In this document: positions 12,494 through 21,413 of the stretch, piece after piece
Layout of the letters: the number at the start of each line of letters is the position of its first letter
Position numbering within the stretch: the first letter of the stretch is position 1
NCBI RefSeq assembly: GCF_008831285.2
Contig: NC_045145.1
Coordinates: forward strand, 1,612,001-1,676,000
DNA: 64,000 bases
Direction: 5' to 3'
Source: Nymphaea colorata
Lineage: Eukaryota > Streptophyta > Magnoliopsida > Nymphaeales > Nymphaeaceae
The notes under the pieces: generated by a model
What the model saw: the letters and a program-made list of their open reading frames with translations, nothing else
Database searches by the model: none
What the model was told of the DNA's origin: nothing
Translations under genes and position numbers: made by a program

Positions 12494-13511
12494 GTTAACA
12501 TGATGCTGAACTTTAAAGTGAAAATTTAACTAGCTTAGCAATAGCCACTTCTCATGAAAAGCTCTTAGTTCAATTATGAATAGTTTAAGTCATTTTATCC
12601 TATCTAAGCTGCATTTTCTCTCCAGTGTTGATGATCAAGTTACCAAACATATTCAACTCTTAGATTTATTGCTGAAAAACAAACACAGATATTTTCTGAA
12701 GAGTGCAAGCTGTTTCCAGCAGATGTTCAGATCCAATCGCTGTATCCTCTATAAGTGTTGACCTATAAACACTGGAATTAGTTCATAAGTATACTTGTGG
12801 TTTTCTTTTGTATTCACTGTCTGGTATGTATCTAAAACATTTTCTTATTCAGTAAATAAGAAAACAGTAAAATCTTTTGTTTGGAACAACACCAACATCA
12901 AAATGAATGGCTTTCTCTTCAGAAATGAGAGATTCCATCCACAGGACAGAAGAAACGCAGAGCTTGATGTGTCTGTTCCAGCTCCATGATTTTTCAAAGA
13001 AAAAGACAAGAGCATTCAATTGTCGAGCAATTGATAAGCACAAGTTAAGAAGTTAATGCATTTGCAAAGAAACCGGTGAACTAATAAATGTGCAAACTTA
13101 ACAAAATCGATCTCTGCGACAAGAAACCCTCACAAAAGAAAAAAGGGATAGAGAAACAGACTGGACTTTCTATAAGGAAGCCTCCAGGAAAAAAAAAAAT
13201 TCTTTCACAATAGACACCAAAATAGAAAGAGGGATTTCCAAAAATTCAGCGAGAAACAGAAAAAAAAATTAAATACTATTCACCATTCATGTTCAAACAC
13301 TAACCTTTCCACGAAAACCTTGCAGATCTGCTCACAGAGTAACAATCGAGCCCAAATTTGTTGCTGCGGAGAGGGTGAGACAGATTCTTGTGCTATAGTA
13401 ACACGGCGAGCCAAAATCAGTGTTTTCTAATGCAGAAGCCGCTGCACAAACGACGGATGAAGAGACGGAGGGCTTCTTCTTCAGCAAGGGCGAGAGAGAC
13501 GAGGACGGGTC
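12494..13511. other. no recognisable gene
   Basis: AT-rich sequence with short A runs. Open frames at 12,576-12,761 and 12,795-12,989 match nothing known. The CT-rich minus strand from 13,330 to 13,640 resembles a plant 5' leader, but no gene follows that I can name. Confidence 0.4.
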
Positions 13512-13620
13512 AGGAGAGTGAGAGGGCGAGAGAGACAACGAGGGGAACAGGAGAGTGAGAGGGCGAGAGAGACAACGAGGGAGCAGGAGAGTGAGAGGGC
13601 GAGAGAGACGACGACCGGCA
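13512..13620. repeat. three-copy minisatellite, 36-37 bp unit
   Basis: AGGAGAGTGAGAGGGCGAGAGAG begins near 13,512, 13,549 and 13,585, giving three tandem copies with periods 37 and 36. The third copy diverges at its end (GACGACGACC in place of GACAACGAGG). The Ser/Leu/Pro minus-strand frames here come from the repeat. Confidence 0.85.
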
Positions 13621-13693
13621 GGCAGAACGGAGGCGACGGAGGGAAAGGGAGGCGATGCGTGGGTGCCCTAAAGGGCAGAAAAATAAAACCGGC

Positions 13694-13727
13694 AAAATGT
13701 TTCCACCTCTCGCGGTGGAAACATTTT
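13694..13727. repeat. perfect 14-bp inverted repeat (hairpin)
   Basis: AAAATGTTTCCACC at 13,694-13,707 and its exact complement GGTGGAAACATTTT at 13,714-13,727 flank a 6-base loop. A looser inverted pair (CATTCC/GGAATG) follows at about 13,770-13,790. This could be the tip of a MITE or a structured leader; the outer limits of an element are not clear. Confidence 0.8.
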
Positions 13728-13729
13728 CT

Positions 13730-14757
13730 GAAAAAACATTTCTGGAAACGTGTTTAACGGTCATAATTTTCATTCCACCTTAGACGGAATGAGAAAAATT
13801 TTGAATATTTGAAATTTTCTTGCCGTTTTCTTTTGACATATTTAGGAATGCCTAATTTTGAAGCATACTAAGAAATATTGCAAGCTTTTTGACTTTTACG
13901 AACCAAAAGCCAAACTGATGATTCCCTATGCAATCCATCTCCGGCAGTTCATAAAGGTAGGTTTCCAAGATAAGGATAGGTATACTCTCTATGACTGCCT
14001 TTCCAACAAATTTATATGGCAACCATCTACATTATCCATTTATACATGAGAGGGATTTTTATACACCGTTTTTTGCATTGGGGCATTTGTTTGATCTGAA
14101 ATATGAATTAGTCCACATTTTGCACACTAAATAAACATGTGTAAAAATTTAATGGGTAACCTTTTTCATCGAATAGAAGACTTTTTTTTTTGTTTTCTAT
14201 TGGTCATTGTCTAAATAAACAGCGGAAAGAAACCAAAAAGCTTCTTGCCTTTGTCTTTTTCTTTTCTTTTCTAGCTTCCTTCATATGATAGGCAATGATC
14301 AAACCTCTTGAAATGTTAATTCAGACTTTTGATATGTGATTCTTTATGTGCATATACATTTTATTTCACCAATTTAATTTATATAAGTGAAATGAGTTGA
14401 ATTTTTTTCGTTTTTCATTTTTCGTTTTTTAAACATATTTTTTAATTTTTAAAAGGCATTTCATTTTCTCACTTTTTTTTTGCATTTTTTCGAAAATAAT
14501 GCACTTTTTGTATACACACGCAAAAGGATGCAGTGGCATCATCAATATCCTAGGTGAGAAAACATGAATTGCATCAGTAGGAGTTGGTGTCTAGTCATAG
14601 TACTAAGTTAAATCTTGATTTATGTTTTCCAATCACTAGGCTGTTCTTGTCATGCTGAACATGTCGAATTAGCCTTTGTGCACATATAACCAAACTGCTT
14701 ATATGTGAGACTTTTTTCACAAATATTCATCAGCTTTAATACCACAGTCCTTTTTAG
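13730..14757. other. no gene found
   Basis: A 63-codon frame at 13,858-14,049 (MKHTKKYCKLFDFYEPKAK start) sits after the hairpin and matches nothing I know. The remainder is AT-rich with T runs near 14,183 and 14,405-14,500. Confidence 0.4.
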
Positions 14758-14873
14758 GCATTGGTACGGTGTCAAGGATACTTGATGGTCTCATGAAAAT
14801 GTTGCAATTCTGGTGGAGTGTGCAGCATCATGAAAGTTATCTGAGCATGTCTGAATTGGAACACATTGCAAAG
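14758..14873 (+). CDS. internal exon-like segment, unknown protein
   Basis: An acceptor (CCTTTTTAG ending 14,757) and a GTAATT donor at 14,874 enclose 116 bases open in one frame. It reads IGTVSRILDGLMKMLQFWW then SVQHHESYLSMSELEHIAK. It is of exon size and composition, but I recognise no family. It may belong with the exon-like piece at 12,402-12,493; nothing in the sequence proves this. Confidence 0.3.
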
Positions 14874-15149
14874 GTAATTGTAAGATTCCTGGCTGGCTGA
14901 ATCATTTTCACCTTTTGTCTATCACATACTGGACCTCTGTATGCATCTGGCTAGTGACTCTGGCTAACATGGGATTATATTTCTTAGCACCTAGACTGAG
15001 CAACCATTTTCTTTTGTCAAAAGAAATATGAAGATATTACTTGCGTGAACTATTTTGAGGTATAGTGCTTTTCATCATAAGCATAAAATTATTTGCAATA
15101 GAACTGCTTGAGAGCTAGTCTTCAGAATGTGAGCGTGTGTTGGTTTGTC

Positions 15150-15390
15150 TTTTTTTTTTTTTTTTTTTGTTGGGGGGTGGGGTGTTGGGTTGTGTTAGGG
15201 GGAGAGAGAGAGAGAGAGAAAATAAGCCTATTTAAAAGTTTATAAGATGATAATGGTTTTTTGTAACATGAGCCTCTTCGATGGTTTCTTCCTAATAGGT
15301 TGATCATGGTTCTGTTGTATCATGAAAATGCTTGATGCTTTCTTCCTACTAGGCTGATATTGGTTCTACAGCATACTTGGCGAGCACTAC
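15150..15390. repeat. T run, GA run and a diverged 60-bp tandem duplication
   Basis: A T run at 15,150-15,168 and a (GA)n run at 15,203-15,219 are followed by two copies of a CTTCCTA(A/C)TAGG(T/C)TGAT motif near 15,287 and 15,342. No gene is supported in this stretch. Confidence 0.6.
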
Positions 15391-15419
15391 AGGTAGACTT
15401 TTAGTTCATTCAAGTTGCC

Positions 15420-15608
15420 TTGTCATACTGGGTTAACTATGGTGGTAAAGAGTTTGAAGCAGTTGAGAACTGTGGAGGTAATCATCTACGTTGCATCAAG
15501 AAGAAAGAAGAACTTCAAAAATTACTCAACAGGAAAATAGAAGGGAAAGTTGCAAAAGAAAGCATCTGTGTCTCTACTTTGAAATGCTTTTCCATGTTAC
15601 CCCCAAAT
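15420..15608 (+). CDS. open frame interrupted by a hAT insertion, unknown product
   Basis: A Lys-rich frame (EFEAVENCGGNHLRCIKKKE, LNRKIEGKVAKES) runs into the hAT element at 15,609. If the element and one target duplication are removed, the frame continues as IKLFLLRVWCHFFLVT from 16,576 and then stops. It has no recognised domain and no ATG near its start. It may be an exon remnant or chance; the use of the site by the transposon is independent of that. Confidence 0.25.
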
Positions 15609-16567
15609 CAATGTTGTAAGAAGCATATGCCTCACACAAAGAAAAAACGTGACTCAAAGTGTTTTTTAGAAAAAATGCCTTGAGGCAGGGCCTTGAGGTG
15701 CACGCATCCCTGAAGCATGCACCTCATTTAATATAGTTGTATGTCTCCATCCATGGTATGCTCCGTGCTTGAGGCATACGCCTCAGGGAAAGTGTTGAAA
15801 AAAGTAATGCTATATGTTTGTAATTTTTGAAATAAAGATAAGAACATTGTTTTTTTTCTTTACTTACTATTATATTTTGTTATGTACTATTGTTTTTATA
15901 TGAAGGTAAAACAATAATAGAAGATTTACAACATGAGAGTTTTGAAGATGAAGCAACTGAAGAGGAAGATGAACTTATTCAATATATGAACGGTTCAAAT
16001 GATGATGAATTGTCATCCATTACAGAATATGAAAATAATGAAGATACGATTGGCCAATCGCCTAAAAAAATCATTTGAACTTTGTTAAATATCACTTGAT
16101 AATTACACAAATTAGTTACTTTTTTAATTTTTGTACATATACACATTTGAATATGCTTATATTATTGTACACCAATACTTGTTATTTACTTATTCTCTTA
16201 ATTGATATTATCATCTGAATTTTGTTTTTCCTAGTTTTGGTTATTTGTTTTTCAATGATAGTTCTATGACCTGTTTAGGACAGGTCATGCTTCTACACCA
16301 ATTATGCAAGCACTCTTTGCACTATGCATGTTTTGACATTGTATTTGTTTGGATTTGCAAATTATTGTAGTTTTGTTATATTGTGTATTAGTTTTTATTG
16401 ATATGCTTAGTATTGTAGTCATTGTTTTCAATTTTGATGTTATTTTTATAAATATTATATAATTCACAAACTTGTCTGTGAAGCTATGCTTCAACTAATG
16501 CCTTAGCTCCCCTCGCCTCATGAGAGGCTGAACGTGTCGCCTCACCTTATTGCCTTTTACAACATTG
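15609..16567. mobile_element. hAT-family DNA transposon, deletion derivative with TIRs and 8-bp target duplication
   Basis: The left end reads CAATGTTGTAAGAAGCATAT and the reverse complement of the right end reads CAATGTTGTAAAAGGCAATA, so the terminal inverted repeats share their first 11 bases and more. The flanks are CCCCAAAT (15,601-15,608) and CTCCAAAT (16,568-16,575), an 8-bp target duplication with one mismatch, as expected for hAT. Subterminal regions hold many GCCTCA/TGAGGC words in both orientations, the usual transposase-binding pattern. At 959 bp it is too short to encode the full transposase; only an acidic tail-like frame is left. Confidence 0.8.
15890..16078 (+). pseudogene. hAT transposase C-terminal tail remnant
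   Basis: A 62-codon frame inside the hAT element is strongly acidic (EDEATEEEDELIQYMNGSND and similar) and ends at a stop before the right subterminal repeats. Acidic tails after the dimerisation domain are common in plant hAT transposases. No dimerisation motif is visible, so the assignment rests on position and composition. Confidence 0.4.
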
Positions 16568-16575
16568 CTCCAAAT

Positions 16576-17779
16576 ACCATCAAGCTGTTCCTCTTAAGAG
16601 TATGGTGCCACTTTTTCTTAGTAACTTGATCCGGTGACACCCAACTAGAAGTTTCTCTTGTTCTCTGCCTTCTTCCTCTGCAATACAATATGCATGATGC
16701 CGGTAGGTATGGTCATGAAGGGTTTGCATGCAATTGATGTCTAGCAATGTTAAAATGACTTGTACATGACCTAAAAAATCAGTTCAAAAGTTACTATGAC
16801 AATGTCTAGATATGAACACTCCATGAGCGACTGGAAATCTTCAATGTGTGCTCAATCTAAAATAAAATTACTGAATTGAAAGCAAGAATAGTCAGTTCAT
16901 GCACTTAAGAATCTGATCATAGCTCAATTTGGTCTAACTCACTCGAATGAGTGGAAAATGATGATCATACATGAGGAAATGGGAAAAACAAGGTATCATT
17001 TCTTAAAATGATTGTCCTAACACTAGAATTGAGACTTCAAAAATGGGAAATGGAGCTGGAGATAATATCCTTATGCTGAGGAGATCTTATCGTGGGTCTA
17101 GTCAAGTCTGCATGTGTTTTGATGGCAATAAATGATTCAAAAATGAGGGAAATTACCTGTTCTAGATCATTTCTGACCAAATGTAAGCTAATAAACTTGG
17201 TTGGGTGTTTCCATTGACTTATACAAATGGAAATAACCCCAATTGCTTAGTAATACAATTCTCAGGACTTCCATAGTTATTTTCAAAGCCAGAGAAAATG
17301 GGTACAATGAGTTGATCGGGAGCAAAATGTTCATTTTCTATGTGATGATGACTTGAGTGATATGGGTAATGGAGTTAGATACCTATGATGTATGATTTGC
17401 TTTGGTGTAGTTCATGGCCCTTATATTTGAATTTTTTTGGAAGAATCAGTTAAATATCCCATTTAAGAAGGGTAAAATAGTCATTTTTAACCAACTCTTA
17501 GCACAGTTTGGTTCATGCTATAGAAAGGTTATAAACTAGGACAATTGGTATAACTAATGGCCTAACTAGACAACACCCAGAGAACCAGTTGTAGGTTCAT
17601 TTGGGGTGATTCAACAGATGGGAGGCATGATCATGCAGTGAGGTGGTTCTCCCTGTGCTTACCTTTACAGGAGGATGGGACTAGTTTGAAATATTTGAGT
17701 AGCCTTAATAATGCTTGGATGTTCTAGTTGACACTCAAGGCCAAGTTAATGGGCTCCTTATGGTGCTACTTGTGTTGAC
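16576..17779. other. no gene found
   Basis: AT-rich sequence without recognisable exons or repeat ends. Part of it may be the decayed upstream portion of the LINE described next. Confidence 0.4.
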
Positions 17780-18560
17780 AGAAGTATTTGTGCAACCATA
17801 GCCTTTGGTTGCAGGTCTCATGTGGGGATGGGAGGAAATTTCTCATCTTGTCTCTTAGAAAGTGATTAACGTCTGACCAGAACAGTTCGGTTGGGGTCTG
17901 CTGTGGTAATTTTTCAATGCTTGGAACCTCCAACATCTGTGAACCATAAGCAGAAGCTGGTGGGGGTGATTCACACATAGAATTCTTGGGATGTGGAAGG
18001 ATTTTGGGTCTTTGGATTCCTTTAGCCATGAGGAGTGTTTGTTTGGTAACAAATAGAGACACTTAGTTATGGTCTGATTCGGTTGTGAGTTGTCTGAAAC
18101 TCTGAATTGAGTGTATATATATGAGCGCATTAAAGTGAAGATTGTGAGGATGTGAGGGGAGCCATAGTATATAGAAATGACTCAATGGAGTGCACAAAGT
18201 GGACATCGTATATTGCTCTGAAAGGCGGGACTCTCACCCAAGACCGCATAGAAAATTTTGAAGTCCCCCCTTGCAAATCGGTATCCTCTTTGTGAGAAGG
18301 AAGAGGAATTGATAGCCCATGTGTTCATTCATTGGTCTTTGGCGTGCTCCATCAGGAAAGTCATCGGTTGCAAGTTTAGTGTAATGGTGAAATTCAAACA
18401 GTCTACGATAGTCCTTATGACTCCTGGTGCTGGGGCATTAAATTAGCTAGAAGGGGATGGTGTTTATGCATTCCAAAGCTTATCTGGAAGCTCTGGCTAT
18501 GAAGGAATAAAGGAGTCCATGATGGGGATGTAGTGCAGAAATATGTTCAATGCAAACCTT
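17780..18560 (+). pseudogene. L1-type LINE remnant, C-terminal end of ORF2 with zf-RVT region
   Basis: Across frames the plus strand gives fragments typical of the zinc-binding reverse-transcriptase tail of plant LINEs. These are CGDGRKF (about 17,825), GGTLTQDRIENFEV (about 18,222-18,264), LANRYPLCEKEEELIAHVFI with SLACSI (about 18,264-18,355), and ARRGWCLCIPKLIWKLWLW then NKGVHDGD (about 18,448-18,525). Frames change repeatedly and stops occur, so it is dead. The Cys-x2-Cys...His-x-Cys pattern is reduced: one Cys reads as Tyr and another as Trp. No poly(A) tail or target duplication is visible. Confidence 0.55.
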
Positions 18561-19315
18561 TGTGGGAAGATTGTTAAACAATTGATGATAAATGTGTGTT
18601 GGGGGTTGGTGAGTAAGTAGGAGATTTTGGGTTGGTTGGATTCTGGCATTCATCATGATCCTTAGCCATCATTTGATGGTTTCATTCAGATCATACACTC
18701 TGCCTGCAGATGGATTGGAGGCTCTCATAAGGTAGGGTACTGGGTGAAAAAGCGTGGGTGCGGGGTTTTTGATTCTGGAGGTTGTTATATCCCTGTCAGA
18801 CTATGTTAGGGTGCCAAGGAGATCTAATTTGGAATTCTTTGTAGCCTACCATGATTTAATGGGTGGTTGGCATTTCAGCAGCTCCCATAGGCTGAAGGAA
18901 TGCTTGGTTTCACTGCATGAAAGAGGTTGATTAAGTGCCTCATGGATCTGGGCATCATGTTTTTTCAAGGAAGATTTTTGTTCTGGTGCATTGCAATCCT
19001 GCGTTTGAGGTAGTGAAGGTTTCGCATCGCTGCATTGATTTGCATTCTTCTGTTGAATGGTCGACTCCTTAAAGGTGTCCATGTTGGTTATTTTTCTGTA
19101 CATTCTTTTAATTCTGTTGAACAAATTGAGAGACTGCACTTCCCAGCTGTTTATAAAGCAAAGCAATTTTGAGCTCATATTTGAATCTAGGTTCCATTTG
19201 ATAGTTTCAGATTTAAGAACCCGGAGTTGATTTTTAATACTTGGATCTTAGATCCAAGGATTTCAAAAATGCGGTTTCTAGTATGGGTGAACATGAAACC
19301 GCTTGCCTTCTATAT
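18561..19315. other. no gene found
   Basis: No exon or element edge is supported. The minus-strand frame at 18,846-19,178 (110 codons, Ser/Gln/Lys-rich) has no recognised domain. Confidence 0.4.
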
Positions 19316-19405
19316 TGCACAACTCGAGCTCGAATCAAGTTATATAATGTCAACTTGAGCTCGGCTCAATCAAGCGTGTCAGAGCTCGAGCTCATTTAAC
19401 TAGTA
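19316..19405. repeat. dispersed GCTCGAG-rich repeat, copy 2
   Basis: Contains AACTCGAGCTCGAATCAAG and GAGCTCGAGCTCATTTAAC, the same word set as at 8,926-9,092 and 30,772-30,960. As at 9 kb, it lies next to the GC-rich GAAACCCTCGCT repeat, so the two may be parts of one element. Confidence 0.45.
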
Positions 19406-19544
19406 TATAAGTGTGTCGTTTATATGCTATGGGAAAATGTGGCAGCAAGCATGCTGCTGCTATGGAATAGATGAAGCAGAGTATATGCAGAAAAAGAGAA
19501 ATCATATGAGATATTTGGATTTTAAGTTCTGGTTATTCAAGGAA

Positions 19545-19828
19545 CTCTCGCTCATGCTCAGCACTGAATGAAGGTTTCAGATCGCTTGCTGGAACGAGGG
19601 CTTCATGAACCTGAAAGCCCTCGCTCCAGCGCCACCCTTTGCTGAGCGAGGGTTTCTGATTAATCTGAAACCCCTTGCTGTGTGAGGTTTTCGGACTGAT
19701 TTCAAACCCTTTGCTTTGCTGAGCAAGGGTTTCAACCCTCACTCGTTGCGAACGCGGTTGTTTTGAAACCCTCGCTTGTTGGAGCAAGGTTTTGAAGAAA
19801 GAAACCCTTGCTCCAGCGAATGAGGGTT
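19545..19828 (-). repeat. GC-rich dispersed repeat, inverted copy 2, cut by the assembly gap
   Basis: This is the reverse complement of much of 9,295-9,692: CAGATCGCTTGCTGGAACGAGG, TGAACCTGAAAGCCCTCGCTCC and GGGTTTCTGATTAATCTGAAACCCC all have counterparts there. The copy runs directly into the run of Ns. The two copies lie about 9.9 kb apart in opposite orientation. Confidence 0.8.
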
Positions 19829-19928
19829 NNNNNNNNNNNNNNNNNNNNNNNNNNNNNNNNNNNNNNNNNNNNNNNNNNNNNNNNNNNNNNNNNNNNNNNN
19901 NNNNNNNNNNNNNNNNNNNNNNNNNNNN
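19829..19928. other. assembly gap, exactly 100 N
   Basis: One hundred Ns, the conventional placeholder for a gap of unknown size. It sits inside a self-complementary GC-rich repeat, which is a likely reason for the assembly break. Sequence order across it is not proven by the bases. Confidence 0.98.
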
Positions 19929-20197
19929 AATATCTATGGCGTGTCTTTCTTCTCATTTTACTACTTATATGATCATATTGGGTCATCATTTCTTCCAAGA
20001 TTTTTGCTTTATTTTCAATCATCGGACACCTATTTTTAATTTATTCATGGCACCCCTATGGAGTCTATATCTTCCTGAATCAAACCTTGTATATTTATAC
20101 TCTGCTTGAGATTTAATCCTTTCAAAATTAAGATGCTCTATTGTCCTATATTATCCTGCTATGGGAATCACCATCTACCGATCATATTCTCATTTTC
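19929..20197. repeat. dispersed repeat B, copy 1 (second copy 24,810-25,070)
   Basis: Ends with GATGCTCTATTGTCCTATAT and ATCACCATCTACCGATCATAT, both also present at 25,010-25,070 in the same orientation. The upstream text (TATTTTCAATCATCG, ATACTCTGCTTGA) also matches, at perhaps 75-80% by eye. Its left end is hidden by the gap. Confidence 0.7.
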
Positions 20198-20352
20198 TTT
20201 CCTATAAGCTTTGTCTCAATTTCTTGTCATTAAAGACAAAAAAAAAAATCTTTCATACCAAAGCTCATTCTTTCATAATATAAAATATATTTTTAATTAT
20301 AAAACACACGTTATTAAGTTAAAACAATAATAAAAAATATTTTCTATACCCC

Positions 20353-20464
20353 ATTAATGGGTCGGGCGGACCCAGGCCGCACAACCGGGCCCGGGCCTGG
20401 CCTGATATCCCGTTTTCCTGGCCCGGACCCGACCGGGCCGGGTACCCATCAACGCCCACCCCTA
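20353..20464. repeat. GGCCCGG-rich transposon-end-like repeat
   Basis: Very GC-rich run of GGCCCGG/CCGGGCC words ending CGCCCACCCCTA. Its reverse complement starts TAGGGGTGGGCG, a common start for plant hAT non-autonomous elements. The opposite end and a target duplication are not clear, so it is listed as a repeat and not a bounded element. Confidence 0.45.
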
Positions 20465-20937
20465 CCACTCATGGCAATTGCTAATATTTTCGAGGCATTT
20501 CTAAATTGCTTTTGTAACAAATATTTTCTTTCACAATCATCATTGTCCATAGGAAAAGAGACCATAACCTAATCAAATCAACTCAGCTACTAAGCTAAAG
20601 ATTTGATCAAGCGCAATCCGGCCATTAGGTTTGGAGTATTCTAAATTTAGCTCAACCTGGCCGCCAGAAAGAGAATCTCATGAAGCAAGCGCAACTCGGC
20701 CATTAGGCTGAAGGCTTTTGAAAGTAACCTCAACCCAAACACTAGTTTGGGGAATTTTAAAAAGTTCAAAATCCAGTCTTTGGTGAAAACAAAAATTTCA
20801 TCAAAAGGCAGTCAAGGTGGTGGGAAGTTTTTTTGTCACATCCAATGAAGGAGCAGGGTTTCATTCCTTGCTTCAACAGAAGTATTCGAGGAGATGAAGG
20901 TTCTTTCCTCGCATTGCAGCCCATTTAGGAAAGGGGT

Positions 20938-21290
20938 AAAACCTGAAATTATGGACAAAAGAGCAATCCACGCAAGCAAGGGGTTAAACCTGCTATGCAA
21001 GCCAAAGGAACCCACAAAGGCAAGAGGTTAAACCTGTAATGCAAGCCAAAGCAACCCACGTAGGTGAATGGTTAAACCTGTAATGCAAGCCAAAGCAACC
21101 CACGTAGGCGAAGGGTTAAGCCTGCAATGCAAGATAAAGCAACCCACACAGGTAAGGGGTTAAACTTGCGATGCAAGTCAAGGCAACCCATTCAGGGGGT
21201 TAAACCTGAATTCGATATTGGCAAACCCACGCAGGCAAAGGGTTAAACTTGCAACGTAAGCTCAAACAACCCATTCAGGTAAGGGATTAA
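20938..21290 (+). repeat. 44-bp tandem repeat upstream of the gypsy-like polypurine tract
   Basis: GGTTAAACC-type starts fall at 20,982, 21,026, 21,070, 21,114, 21,158, then 21,198 and 21,241. That gives four exact 44-base steps followed by shortened copies. Each unit has TGCAAGCCAAAGCAACCCAC followed by a variable purine stretch. Tandem repeats between pol and the 3' LTR are common in large plant Ty3/gypsy elements, and this lies just before the polypurine tract. Confidence 0.85.
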
Positions 21291-21397
21291 AACATGAAAT
21301 GCAGTTTCAACACTTTTCATATTTTTAACCAAAATTTCATCGCTCAAAATTTGGGGTGCTTATCTTTGCCACTAAGCACGGCAAATGCCGACTTAGT

Positions 21398-21413
21398 GGC
21401 AAAGAGGGGCATC
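21398..21413 (+). other. polypurine tract of a Ty3/gypsy-like element
   Basis: The purine-rich segment GGCAAAGAGGGGC followed by ATC lies immediately before the LTR start TGTTATCACC, the usual place for the plus-strand primer. It marks the LTR that follows as a 3' LTR. Confidence 0.6.
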
